Source: Nostoc sp. 'Lobaria pulmonaria (5183) cyanobiont' | GTDB lineage: Bacteria > Cyanobacteriota > Cyanobacteriia > Cyanobacteriales > Nostocaceae | NCBI RefSeq assembly: GCF_002949795.1 | Contig: NZ_CP026693.1 | Location: forward strand, 1-64,000 | Reading direction: 5' to 3' | Length of the DNA stretch: 64,000 nt | Part shown: positions 35,469 to 44,637 of the stretch, in pieces | Numbering within the stretch: position 1 is the first letter of the stretch | Layout: each line of letters starts with the position of its first letter | The notes under the pieces: generated by a model | Database searches by the model: none | Told to the model about the DNA's origin: nothing | Seen by the model: only the letters and a program-made list of their open reading frames with translations | Program-made: the position numbers and the translations under genes

Positions 35469-38288
35469 ATGCCAAAATCTTCTAATCAGGCGAAAGATAA
35501 ATTAGGTAAAGTCGCATTAGAAAACGAGCAGATTAGTGTTGTGAAAATGCTCACTCCCTTTGAAGATATTATCCATTTAGCGGGCATTTGTGACCTCAAC
35601 TTAGGAGGTAGGCAGGGCGTAGGCGCATTAATTCTCAAAAAAGGTGAAAATATTCAAATCAAATTCTGCTTTGATTGTTTAGGGATTCATCCGAATTTAG
35701 AATCATCGCAAATGCTGCCTATGTTTGAGGGGATAGAAGCGGGGCTAAAAGAAATTCCCGAAGGGGAAAACTTAACAATACATTTAGGTTCTTTTACCTC
35801 GGATTATCACCGACAACAAGAACTGTCGAAGCTAGAGAGTAATTGTCAGATTGACCAATTAAAATTGTTAATACGTAGTGAAAGATTAAGGACTAAAAAA
35901 CTAACGCAAAGTGGAGCTAGAAAGAATAAGTTTTTGAGACTATGGTGTACTTACACTGTTATTGATGACGATGAACGGTCTAAGGATTTTATAGAATCTC
36001 TGATTAGAAAATTAGAAAAGGGCTGGTTTCGCTTTACAGGTGAAATTCACGCCCATAACAATACTAGAATTGAAAATATTCTGCAAAATTCATTTAACGA
36101 TGGATTTTTACAGTGGTCAGCTATCCTGGGCAACAAGATGAAGTTGGGGATTAGGGTTTTAAGTGCTGAAGAAATTTGGTCAACAATTTGGCAACAGCTT
36201 AATTACTCTACTCCTCCGGCAATCCCTAATCCATTAAAAATTGACCCAATAGATGGAATAGTAGAAACTCAGACGAGCGATTTTCACATCCGCCACCAGA
36301 TGTTAGAGAATGAGGAGTCTGTGCCATTTTTCGATAGAAAATGGGTAAAACTACAAAATAAATATATTGGGGCGCTCAACTTCAGCCAAAAGCCAGGGGG
36401 GTGGTATGACGAGCAAGCTCAATTGCGATATCTGTGGGAGTTAATTTCTAGAGATAGTATTTATGATACCGAGGTTATTTGTCAGGTAACAAAGGCAAAT
36501 CAAACTATCTCTAAAACAAATCTTCAACGCATTACCAAGCAATCAATTACCAGCACTTCTTTATCTACAGAGAAAGGAAATATTGATGTCAAATCAGGCA
36601 TGAATATTGAAGAAGCGGTAGAGGCGCAGAAGACAATATATAAAGGTAGTGTAGTAGTGCATACCGCAGTTGCTTTTCTCGTCCACCGCCCAACCCCACG
36701 GGAATTAGACGAAGCTTGCCGATATCTTGCCAGCTATTTCTTGCGTCCGGCGGTAGTTGACCGGGAGATTGAATACGCCTGGAAGACATGGTTGCAGTGT
36801 TGCCCATTTGTTTGGGAGCCGTTGTTAACCAAGCCTTTTAACCGCCGACTGCCATATTTTAGTTCGGAAGCACCAGGGCTGATGCCGTTGATTAGGACTG
36901 CCACAGGCGATCGCACTGGCTTTGAGTTAATCGCAGAAGAAGGCGGCACACCAGTATATCTAGACTTGTACCAAAACCACAAGAATTTGGCAGTCTTCGG
37001 CGCAACTCGTTCAGGTAAATCTGTGTTGGTGGCAGGTATTCTTACCCCGGCACTTGCACAAGATATTCCGGTAGTGGCACTAGACTATCCCAAGCCAGAC
37101 GGGACATCCACTTTCACCGACTACACCAATCTGCTGGGTGAAGATGGGGCATACTTTGACATCTCCAAAGAATCAAACAATCTTTTTGAACTTCCTGATT
37201 TACGCTCTCTGGATGCAGAACTGAGAAATGAGCGACTGAACGATTTTAAGGAATTTCTCAAATCAGTGCTAATGACAATGGTGATGGGGACGAGCATGAT
37301 TGGTGTCAGCCCAACGATTACCACCAATATTGAGTCAATCATTGCTCTGAGTTTGAAAACATTTTTTAATGATGATGAAATTAAATCACGCTACAAATCA
37401 GCAATACAAAATGGATTTGGGACTAAAGAATGGAACGAGACTCCGACACTCAAAGATTTTTATAATTTTTGTTCTCCAGCTTTCATACAATTAGATTCTA
37501 TTGCTAGTAAGAGTCAAGAAATTTCCGAAGCTTTACAGCAAATCAGGCTGAGAATAAATTATTGGTTGAGTACCAGGATAGGACAATCAATATCACGCCC
37601 ATCCAGTTTTAGAACTAATGCCAAATTGTTAGTATTCGCTTTACGTAATTTATCGAGTGAAGCTGATGCTGCCATACTCGCTCTTAGTGCTTATGCTGCT
37701 GCATTACGTCGCGCATTATCATCAAAAGCTTCGATATTCTTCCTTGATGAAGCACCAATTTTATTCCAATTCGATGCGATCGCTGACCTGATTGGGCGAT
37801 TGTGTGCTAATGGTGCTAAGTCTGGTATCCGCGTCATCATCTCTGCCCAAGAACCAGAGACTATATATCAGAGTGCATCTGCACAGAAGATATTTGCCAA
37901 TATCACCACACGTTTAGTAGGCAGGATTCAATCATCAGCCGTTGACCCGTTCATTGTTCGCTTTAAATATCCTACCGAGATCATCAGGGTCAATAGTACG
38001 GAAGCTTTTTATCCAAAAAAGGAGGGGATTTACTCTCAGTGGCTGCTTGATGATAATGGCAAGCTTACTTTCTGCCGCTATTATCCTGCTTACTGTTTAT
38101 TAGCCTCAGTTGCTAATAATCCCAACGAGCAAGAATTACGCAGTTTGTTTCTCAAACACTATCAAGATAATCCTCTGCTTGGGTTAGTCAAATTTAGTGA
38201 GGATTATATCAGAATGATTCGGGGGGAAGAGTTATCAGAATTAGCGAAGAATTTACTTTCAAAATCACATACAAGACAGGTAGCTTAA
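35469..38288 (+). CDS. virB4: VirB4/TraC-like T4SS ATPase
   Basis: A 939-residue protein from ATG 35469; GTG 35454 is an alternative and neither has a good SD. The N-terminal half is VirB4-specific. The P-loop ATPase half has Walker A GATRSGKS at about residue 511-518 and Walker B IFFLDEAP at about 757-764; AALRRALSS and ISAQEPETIY follow the usual arrangement. VirB4 powers pilus biogenesis and substrate transfer at the inner membrane. The next gene starts directly after the stop codon. Confidence 0.9.
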   Translation: MPKSSNQAKDKLGKVALENEQISVVKMLTPFEDIIHLAGICDLNLGGRQGVGALILKKGENIQIKFCFDCLGIHPNLESSQMLPMFEGIEAGLKEIPEGENLTIHLGSFTSDYHRQQELSKLESNCQIDQLKLLIRSERLRTKKLTQSGARKNKFLRLWCTYTVIDDDERSKDFIESLIRKLEKGWFRFTGEIHAHNNTRIENILQNSFNDGFLQWSAILGNKMKLGIRVLSAEEIWSTIWQQLNYSTPPAIPNPLKIDPIDGIVETQTSDFHIRHQMLENEESVPFFDRKWVKLQNKYIGALNFSQKPGGWYDEQAQLRYLWELISRDSIYDTEVICQVTKANQTISKTNLQRITKQSITSTSLSTEKGNIDVKSGMNIEEAVEAQKTIYKGSVVVHTAVAFLVHRPTPRELDEACRYLASYFLRPAVVDREIEYAWKTWLQCCPFVWEPLLTKPFNRRLPYFSSEAPGLMPLIRTATGDRTGFELIAEEGGTPVYLDLYQNHKNLAVFGATRSGKSVLVAGILTPALAQDIPVVALDYPKPDGTSTFTDYTNLLGEDGAYFDISKESNNLFELPDLRSLDAELRNERLNDFKEFLKSVLMTMVMGTSMIGVSPTITTNIESIIALSLKTFFNDDEIKSRYKSAIQNGFGTKEWNETPTLKDFYNFCSPAFIQLDSIASKSQEISEALQQIRLRINYWLSTRIGQSISRPSSFRTNAKLLVFALRNLSSEADAAILALSAYAAALRRALSSKASIFFLDEAPILFQFDAIADLIGRLCANGAKSGIRVIISAQEPETIYQSASAQKIFANITTRLVGRIQSSAVDPFIVRFKYPTEIIRVNSTEAFYPKKEGIYSQWLLDDNGKLTFCRYYPAYCLLASVANNPNEQELRSLFLKHYQDNPLLGLVKFSEDYIRMIRGEELSELAKNLLSKSHTRQVA

Positions 38289-38996
38289 ATGAAAAAGCGG
38301 ACAATTGGGGTAATACTTTCTGCTACAGTTGGCAGTTTCTTTATTGCTGCACCTAGCTATGGCATCAGCATCAACGATTTTTTTAGTTCTATCGTATCGG
38401 ATCTTCAAGGAGAATTTTCGGAAATTCAAGCCTGGGCTAAGGGTGAGATTAACAGTGCTTGGGGTGACATCAAAGAAAATGCTAATGCGGCAATTGATAG
38501 TTCTATTGGACAATTGGGTGCGCCTGACCCAATTGCTTCGGCTGAACAATTGAAAAATACGCTCAAGGATGATTATTCTTATCCTGTCGCCCAAGAAAAA
38601 GCACAGAAGCTAGAGCGTGAATTGACGCTTGGCTCGATTGCCAGCGTGATTGGAAAAAAAGGACAGCAGCAAACTCAAGAAAAAATTGATACTACTGCAC
38701 AAATCGCTAAACTTGCAAAAGGTATTGCTGATGAGGCGCAGAATATGGACGCTTCTCAGAATGTTCTCAAAGCGATCGCGTCTCAGAACGGCTTAATTGT
38801 GTCAATGTTGGCACACCAGCGTACTGATTCTTTATTAGCCCGACAGGACAATGCTTACTCTAACTTGATGCTAACGCAAGTAGCGGAGCATCTTGATTCC
38901 CAAAGGCAAAAGGAGAACTCCGAAGAAGATGGCAGATTGTCTTTAGTGCATGAAGTGGTACTTAATGCACGGCTAGATCCTACTTCTGCTGACTGA
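38289..38996 (+). CDS. virB5: VirB5/TrbJ-like exported T4SS protein
   Basis: A 235-residue protein with a signal peptide (MKKRTIGVILSATVGSFFIA, cleavage near SYG). The mature part is highly helical with long amphipathic segments (LSSIVSDLQGEFSEIQAW, then LKNTLKDDYSYPVAQEKAQK), as expected for VirB5/TrbJ pilus-tip adhesins. Its start directly abuts the virB4-like stop (TAA then ATG), so the two are coupled. The role is inferred from position, signal peptide and helical content. No membrane segment is seen after the signal. Confidence 0.7.
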   Translation: MKKRTIGVILSATVGSFFIAAPSYGISINDFFSSIVSDLQGEFSEIQAWAKGEINSAWGDIKENANAAIDSSIGQLGAPDPIASAEQLKNTLKDDYSYPVAQEKAQKLERELTLGSIASVIGKKGQQQTQEKIDTTAQIAKLAKGIADEAQNMDASQNVLKAIASQNGLIVSMLAHQRTDSLLARQDNAYSNLMLTQVAEHLDSQRQKENSEEDGRLSLVHEVVLNARLDPTSAD

Positions 38997-39116
38997 TTAA
39001 AAGGGTATAGAAACACAGTAGGAGGTAAAGTTACAAGAGCTTTTCCTTCCTACACAAACAATCAACTAGCGTTCAAATGTCTGACAAAATTACTGTATTG
39101 AGCAAGGATTCAAATC

Positions 39117-40217
39117 ATGTTTTTACTAGCCAAACTAGATGGTGGTGATTTAGCTGATTTAGCAAAAGAAAATGCAGCTTCAATAGCTCAAGGATTTGAT
39201 GAGCTTTGGAACGAAACTATTACAGGTGGTGTTTATTCAGCAATTTGTACAGTCGGAGCTTTATTTGCTGTAGCAACACTAACTTTCTTCGTCGTTGAAT
39301 GGACAAAAAAAATGATGGCGGGGGAAGAACAAAGAGCTTATACAGACTTTATTTGGCCGTTAATAGTAGTTCTTTTGCTCAGTAATAAGGGGGATGTACT
39401 AGGAAAGTCAACTTTGGGGATTAGAAACTATATTAATAATGTAAATAATATAGTTCTTAGCGAAGCGGCGGCAGGAATTGACCTCAAGCAAGCATTTGAA
39501 AGTGCATTGGGAACTGAAGCAGCACGTAGCGCTATTGGTATTGCTGTAAATAAATGTAGGAATTCATCTTTAAGTCAACAAGAACAAATTAACTGTTTGG
39601 CTCAAGCTAAAGAAGATTTAACCAAAAAATATCCAGATAAGTTTAACAAAAATAATGGAGCTTTTTCTTGGTTTATAGATGCGGTTGATGGCGCTATCGA
39701 TGCTTTTAATGATGTGAAAGATGGAAAAGCAAATGGAATCGATTTAATGTTGTCTCCCATTAATGCTTTTGTTGGGTCTGCTGTTACTGATATAGTTACG
39801 ATAATTTTAGTCGGGATGAATGGGGCTTATCAATGGGGAATTGAACTGACTATGCTTGTAACAGCACTGTTGGGGCCTGTAGCTGTTGGTGGTTCTCTGC
39901 TACCTTACGGAGCTAAATCAATTTACAGTTGGTTAGTAGGATATTTCAGTGTAGGTTTTGGCAAGCTCTGCTTCAATATCATAGTTGGTTTCGCCGGGCA
40001 ATTAGTCGCTGAATCTAAATCTTATCAGCCAATGTTCTTCCTATTTACAATTGGTATAATTGCGCCATTCTTAGCTACAGGTTTAGCGGCTGGTGGTGGC
40101 GTTTCTGTTTTAATTCAAATTAATAAAGCTACTGAAACTTACAGTGGAATTGCCATTGAGGTTGCTAAAGGTGTTGCTACTAAAGGTGGTAGTCTAATCG
40201 GGAAATTAGCTAAATAA
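39117..40217 (+). CDS. virB6: VirB6/TrbL-like polytopic membrane protein
   Basis: A 366-residue protein. A membrane segment at about 40-65 (AICTVGALFAVATLTFFVVE) is followed by a soluble insertion at about 110-210 with two cysteines (C143, C155), then at least four hydrophobic segments (about 222-250, 255-275, 290-310, 315-345) with a Gly-rich end (AAGGGVSVL). This is the usual architecture of VirB6/TrbL, the inner-membrane channel component. The gene lies about 120 bp after the VirB5-like gene and is followed by repeat R1 copy B. Confidence 0.8.
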   Translation: MFLLAKLDGGDLADLAKENAASIAQGFDELWNETITGGVYSAICTVGALFAVATLTFFVVEWTKKMMAGEEQRAYTDFIWPLIVVLLLSNKGDVLGKSTLGIRNYINNVNNIVLSEAAAGIDLKQAFESALGTEAARSAIGIAVNKCRNSSLSQQEQINCLAQAKEDLTKKYPDKFNKNNGAFSWFIDAVDGAIDAFNDVKDGKANGIDLMLSPINAFVGSAVTDIVTIILVGMNGAYQWGIELTMLVTALLGPVAVGGSLLPYGAKSIYSWLVGYFSVGFGKLCFNIIVGFAGQLVAESKSYQPMFFLFTIGIIAPFLATGLAAGGGVSVLIQINKATETYSGIAIEVAKGVATKGGSLIGKLAK

Positions 40218-40221
40218 AACC

Positions 40222-40352
40222 GTAAGAATTCAGTCCTTCTGGATTCAGAAGCCAGAATTTAAAAGCAATGAGCGTATAACTCTTCTATTGATTGAAAAGA
40301 ATTCACTCTTCTTCTCCAACATTCTGACTCCTGGATTCAGAAGGACTGAATT
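40222..40352. repeat. Dispersed repeat family R1, copy B, MITE-like
   Basis: It shares the core with copy A (33748-33880) and is bounded by perfect 15-bp inverted termini AATTCAGTCCTTCTG (40227-40241) and CAGAAGGACTGAATT (40338-40352). It lies between the virB6- and virB8-like genes and could fold as a hairpin between them. Confidence 0.85.
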
Positions 40353-40367
40353 GTTACAATAAAACCT

Positions 40368-41159
40368 ATGTTGAATCAAAAAAATCAACCTCGACCAAAA
40401 GAGCCATTGCAGTTACTTAGTTACAACAAATATGTAACAACAAGAGTTGGAATAATTTCTCTAGCTGGGTTTTCAATGGCTGCACTTTCTCTATTATTAC
40501 AATTTCTCAATTATGGAGCGATTAGTGTTTTAAATAAAAAACAGTTGGCATTAGTACAACTTTCATCAGGAGAGACAATCGCCGCTAGAGCAGTAGACCC
40601 AAAAGAACGGTCTGATGAAGTAATTAAAAAATTTGTATCTGATACATTTATTACTACGTTTAATTGGGATGGATTAGTAAAAGCATTTAATGAAAAAGGA
40701 GAACCTATCACTAAGCAAGATACTGGGGTAGAAGTAGGTAAACTTAATAATAAATCTAATAGTCGGGTTGCGACTAGAGCCTATGATGCTGCATTTGCTT
40801 TAAGTGAAAATGAAGGATTTCGCCCCGCCTTTCTCAAGAAATTAGCATCAATCACTCCGACAGGTATATTCAATGGTGATACTCAAGTATCTTTAATTCC
40901 CAGATTCATATCCCAACCACGTCAAATTAAATCAGGGAAATGGGAAATAGATTTTATTGGTACACTGGTAACTTTTGACCGTGAGTATAACTCAGGTAAA
41001 GGAATTGCTTTCAATAAAACCGTTACAGTTTCTTCAATTTCTAATCCAGAATATATCCCAGCTAATACCACTGAGTTAGCTAAGAAGATTTATGCAGCCC
41101 GTCGCGCCGGATTAGAAATTACAGAAATTGTAGATTTAAACTTCGGGAGAAGGAAATGA
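40368..41159 (+). CDS. virB8: VirB8/TraE-like bitopic T4SS protein
   Basis: A 263-residue protein with a short cytoplasmic N-terminus, one membrane segment at about 28-52 (VGIISLAGFSMAALSLLLQF) and a large periplasmic part, the VirB8/TrbF layout. The periplasmic part (SDEVIKKFVSDTFITTFNWD, then GKWEIDFIGTLVTFDREYNS) resembles an NTF2-like fold. VirB8 is an assembly factor that links the inner-membrane complex to the core channel. Its stop overlaps the next start by 4 bp (ATGA). Assignment is by topology and gene order. Confidence 0.75.
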   Translation: MLNQKNQPRPKEPLQLLSYNKYVTTRVGIISLAGFSMAALSLLLQFLNYGAISVLNKKQLALVQLSSGETIAARAVDPKERSDEVIKKFVSDTFITTFNWDGLVKAFNEKGEPITKQDTGVEVGKLNNKSNSRVATRAYDAAFALSENEGFRPAFLKKLASITPTGIFNGDTQVSLIPRFISQPRQIKSGKWEIDFIGTLVTFDREYNSGKGIAFNKTVTVSSISNPEYIPANTTELAKKIYAARRAGLEITEIVDLNFGRRK

Positions 41160-42697
41160 GCGAAGACAACGGTAAAGGGTCTGTATCAACTATAGAGGAT
41201 TTGCTTGAAATAGATGATGCTAATAAAGCACCAGAACCGGAAAGTTTATTAGTAGCGACTAAGCACACAATTGTCACTTCTCCTTGGTCAAGACTAGCAA
41301 TAATTGCTGTCCCTTTTGGAGTTGGATTTTTAGCAATATTTTTGATGCTCAATGGTGTTTTCAATCCCGCACCAGCACCAAAGATTGGTCTGAAAACGCA
41401 GGAAATACCGACCACTGAACAAGCCCAAAAAAGTGATGAGGGAGACGGTGATGCGCGTGCAAAACTCGCTCTGTCGGATCAAGAAGATGAGTTAGGTCGC
41501 ATTAACAAAAATAAATTTGACCAATCACCGCCAGTACCAGTTTCAGTAAACCAAAAGGTCGTGCCATCTAACCCACCATCTCCACAACCAGCGCCACGTT
41601 CTGTTCAAAATACACAACCACGTCGTGTAACTCAAACTGCACCACAACAGATTAGAACCTACACTCAGTCACCAACACACACAAGTTTTTCTCCAAAACC
41701 ATCTATATCTGCACAGACACTCACGCCCCAAGATCCCCTTGAGCAATTGAACAAACTCCGTGGCATCGGTTCTTACGGCAAAATCGCATACGCCGAAACT
41801 AGCACCAGTAAACAATCTTCATTAGATCCGTATCTTGCTCAAGCTCAAGCAATTCAAAATCAACAGAATGAACAAACAAATACAAATAATTTTGACCAAA
41901 CCACGCCTCAAAACTCAAGCGAGTCGATTGAAAAGATTCGCCCCAGGTGGCAAGCAACTTCTAAAGTTAACAAGATTACTTTAGCTAACAATTATTTACC
42001 TCAAGAAAGTAAAATTCTCCAAGGGAAACAAACTCGTTATTTGACAGTTGGCACTTTTGCTAGTGGTGTCCTTGTTACCCCATTAGTTCAAGCCACAGTT
42101 AATAATTCAGGGCAGACACAGACACAATCACCAACCTCTAATAACACTAGGTCTGTCGCTAGACTGCAAGAGGATTTACGCGATAACTATGGGCAAGTGG
42201 CAATCCCTTCGGGAACAATGTTTGCAGTCGAGTTAGGTTCGGTTGATGGCGGCAGTTACGCTGTCGCTTATGTCAGAGCGATCATCAAAGATAATACAGA
42301 ATATCCTATTTCTGCGGGTGCGATTTCCGTGACAGGAGTTGGTGGTAGACCCCTAATAGCTCGAAGATTTCAGGACAGGGGTGGCGAGATTGCCCGTAGT
42401 GACTTGTTTGGTGGTGCTGTGTCTGCATTAGGGAAGGTTGGGGAGATTATGAACCAACCGGATAGTGAAGAAGAAATTTCTGATGAATTCACAGGCAGGA
42501 TTCGCAAACGTAGTAGTGGCAATCAGCGCAATCTCACAGGTGCGTTAATGTCAGGGTTTTTTGGTCAAGTTAGCCAAAACATCAGCCAACGTAATCAACG
42601 TAATACTCAAGAAATTACTTCTCGCCCTAATACTTGGTTTATTCCACAGGGAACCAAAGTCACTTTTAATGTAAATCGTTCTTTGGAGTTGCCATGA
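41156..42697 (+). CDS. virB10: VirB10/TrbI-like channel scaffold protein
   Basis: A 513-residue protein with a single membrane span at about 40-62 (WSRLAIIAVPFGVGFLAIFL), a long Pro/Gln/Ser-rich periplasmic linker (about 75-240) and the C-terminal VirB10 beta-barrel domain (about 330-510; VAIPSGTMFAVELGSVDGG and FIPQGTKVTFNVNRSLEL at the end). VirB10 spans the whole envelope and transmits inner-membrane energy to the outer pore. The overlaps of 4 bp with both neighbours show translational coupling. Confidence 0.87.
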   Translation: MSEDNGKGSVSTIEDLLEIDDANKAPEPESLLVATKHTIVTSPWSRLAIIAVPFGVGFLAIFLMLNGVFNPAPAPKIGLKTQEIPTTEQAQKSDEGDGDARAKLALSDQEDELGRINKNKFDQSPPVPVSVNQKVVPSNPPSPQPAPRSVQNTQPRRVTQTAPQQIRTYTQSPTHTSFSPKPSISAQTLTPQDPLEQLNKLRGIGSYGKIAYAETSTSKQSSLDPYLAQAQAIQNQQNEQTNTNNFDQTTPQNSSESIEKIRPRWQATSKVNKITLANNYLPQESKILQGKQTRYLTVGTFASGVLVTPLVQATVNNSGQTQTQSPTSNNTRSVARLQEDLRDNYGQVAIPSGTMFAVELGSVDGGSYAVAYVRAIIKDNTEYPISAGAISVTGVGGRPLIARRFQDRGGEIARSDLFGGAVSALGKVGEIMNQPDSEEEISDEFTGRIRKRSSGNQRNLTGALMSGFFGQVSQNISQRNQRNTQEITSRPNTWFIPQGTKVTFNVNRSLELP

Positions 42698-43440
42698 AAA
42701 AGTTTTTGATTGGTATACCATTGGCTCTCGCATTTGCTTGTGTACCACTATCCACAATTGCCGCACCAGTCGTTCGCACCATCAAACAAACTCAAGCTAG
42801 TGGCCAAGGTGCAATTTTACAAACTATCAACGTTTGGAATGGTCACGGTGTAGCAATTTCATTTTACGAGCTTGGTGAAACTATCAAAAAAGTCTGGTTA
42901 GACGACCCATCGCAAATTCTGCTTGACACAGATGGTTGCTTAGAGGGACTGGATCAGAATTGCTCTAGCCCCGGTGCTGGGCTGATTCATCTGCGGCGGA
43001 TCTTGAGAGTAAACATTCCTGGAATACCGCAAACATCTACCACTTTGTTAACAGTAGTTACGCAGTCATCCTCTGGTGAACGCAAGACTTACAGTTTTCG
43101 ACTAGCAACAAGTAATGGCACTCCTAAATATAGTCAAGTGGCGATCAAGGCTGATGTGGCACGAGAACAAACAACCCCAAAACCTCAATTGCAATCATTA
43201 GTTAAAACACAGCAAACAATTAACCAAATTCGAGGCGGTATTGTTGCCGCTATTAAAAGTGGATGGATGAATCAGCAAGATGAACTACATCAACGATTGC
43301 AAAAGTTAATCGGTTATTTACAAGCAGGTGATAACATTTCTACTGCTGCTAATAAGGCTTCTGTTTCCCAAAACTTAGTTAATAAATTAATCGCTTTGAG
43401 TAAGAGTTCTGATAATTTAACACAAGGTAATGGCTTATGA
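42694..43440 (+). CDS. virB9: VirB9/TrbG-like periplasmic channel protein
   Basis: A 248-residue exported protein (signal peptide MKKFLIGIPLALAFACVPLS). The N-terminal half (VWNGHGVAISFYELGETIKK, then VWLDDPSQIL, then AGLIHLRRI) is beta-rich and resembles VirB9/TraK/TrbG, which forms the outer ring of the core channel. The remainder after about residue 150 is helical and unlike classical VirB9. Overlaps the virB10-like stop and the following start by 4 bp each. It is divergent, so the assignment leans on position. Confidence 0.7.
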   Translation: MKKFLIGIPLALAFACVPLSTIAAPVVRTIKQTQASGQGAILQTINVWNGHGVAISFYELGETIKKVWLDDPSQILLDTDGCLEGLDQNCSSPGAGLIHLRRILRVNIPGIPQTSTTLLTVVTQSSSGERKTYSFRLATSNGTPKYSQVAIKADVAREQTTPKPQLQSLVKTQQTINQIRGGIVAAIKSGWMNQQDELHQRLQKLIGYLQAGDNISTAANKASVSQNLVNKLIALSKSSDNLTQGNGL

Positions 43441-44636
43441 AATCATCTTTTCGCCTCAATGATAACGCCTTACGTTACTTAATCTTTTTTAGTTTAGTAG
43501 GTAGCTTATTGATTCATAGTTTTATAAAATATGGGCTATTGAACCAAGTTGTAGGCTTTTTGCTGCCCAAGGCTTTAGCACAAGTACCCGTTATCAATTC
43601 CCCTAATGGGTTTACTCCTGATTGGTCGCGTTTGAAATTCAGCGACATGATTATTTCTGAAAGTAACAGTGTTACCTACCCAGGCACAAGAGGTACAGAA
43701 ACTAGAACCTGGACGGCAGGACAAAGCATTAGCGAGTTTATGGAACTGGGAGATTTTGAAACACCTCAATTAGCAATAGAAAATTTAAATATCTCAACCA
43801 TAGCTTCAGTACAAGGAATCAATTTAAGTAGGTTAACATTAGATGATTTTCAATTAACTCAATGGCAAACTTTACCATCTTTAACCGAAGCGATTCCTGG
43901 CTTAGGTAATAGAAATGTTGCAAGTGTTAAACCTGTGAGCGATTTTTTGAGAAGATTTGGAATTACTGGGGGCACAATAGGTAACGCCAGCCAAAATTCT
44001 CGTTTACGTGACGTTCCATTAGGAAGAGTAATAAATTTAAAAAATTACTCACTAACATCTATTTCCGATATTGAAAACACATCTATTAATAGATTTGAGA
44101 ATTGGCAAGACTCCAAAATTAATGGAGTACCTGGACTATCAACTTTGACATGGGATAATTTACCGGGGTTGAGAACACTTGACCTTTCATTTGTTGCCAA
44201 AGTTGATCTGCCATTGGGAGATATTGAGGCTAACCGTACCCGCTCTATATCTGGTAGCTATCAAGATGGCTTTAACGTTCCCTGTCTACAAAATAATTGC
44301 GCTCATACAGAAATGTCCGGCATTGGTGAGACTACTGGAACACAGTGGATATCCGGGAAATTCCAAAAGGTTAATGGTGGATTTGGCATTTTAAAAGCTC
44401 TTAATGATGGTAAAGAGCCTACTGGTCGAAACCCCTTTGGTTCCAGCTTTAAGCAAGTTGTTTGGAATATTTATGAAGGCAGTGGAAAGGTGGAGACTAC
44501 TATGTTCTTCCGTATTTGTAAAACTATCCCTTTCATTGGTCGCACTTGCAGTCCATACTTCATAGGGCCTGTACCTTTTATTGAGTACCAAGAGAAAGAC
44601 CCTATCGTTCTTGGTCAACCCAATTCTCTACCTTAA
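43437..44636 (+). CDS. Exported T4SS-locus protein of unknown function
   Basis: A 399-residue protein with an N-terminal signal-anchor (about 15-45, ending near KALAQVP) and a periplasmic or surface part. The C-terminal half has seven cysteines (about 281, 286, 358, 367 among them) that could form disulfides (VPCLQNNCAH, FRICKTIPFIGRTCSPYF). I do not recognise the family. It overlaps the virB9-like gene by 4 bp and lies 1 bp before the virD4-like start, so it belongs to the conjugation operon. It may be a clade-specific pilus or outer-channel component, which is inference. Confidence 0.75.
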   Translation: MKSSFRLNDNALRYLIFFSLVGSLLIHSFIKYGLLNQVVGFLLPKALAQVPVINSPNGFTPDWSRLKFSDMIISESNSVTYPGTRGTETRTWTAGQSISEFMELGDFETPQLAIENLNISTIASVQGINLSRLTLDDFQLTQWQTLPSLTEAIPGLGNRNVASVKPVSDFLRRFGITGGTIGNASQNSRLRDVPLGRVINLKNYSLTSISDIENTSINRFENWQDSKINGVPGLSTLTWDNLPGLRTLDLSFVAKVDLPLGDIEANRTRSISGSYQDGFNVPCLQNNCAHTEMSGIGETTGTQWISGKFQKVNGGFGILKALNDGKEPTGRNPFGSSFKQVVWNIYEGSGKVETTMFFRICKTIPFIGRTCSPYFIGPVPFIEYQEKDPIVLGQPNSLP

Positions 44637-44637
44637 A

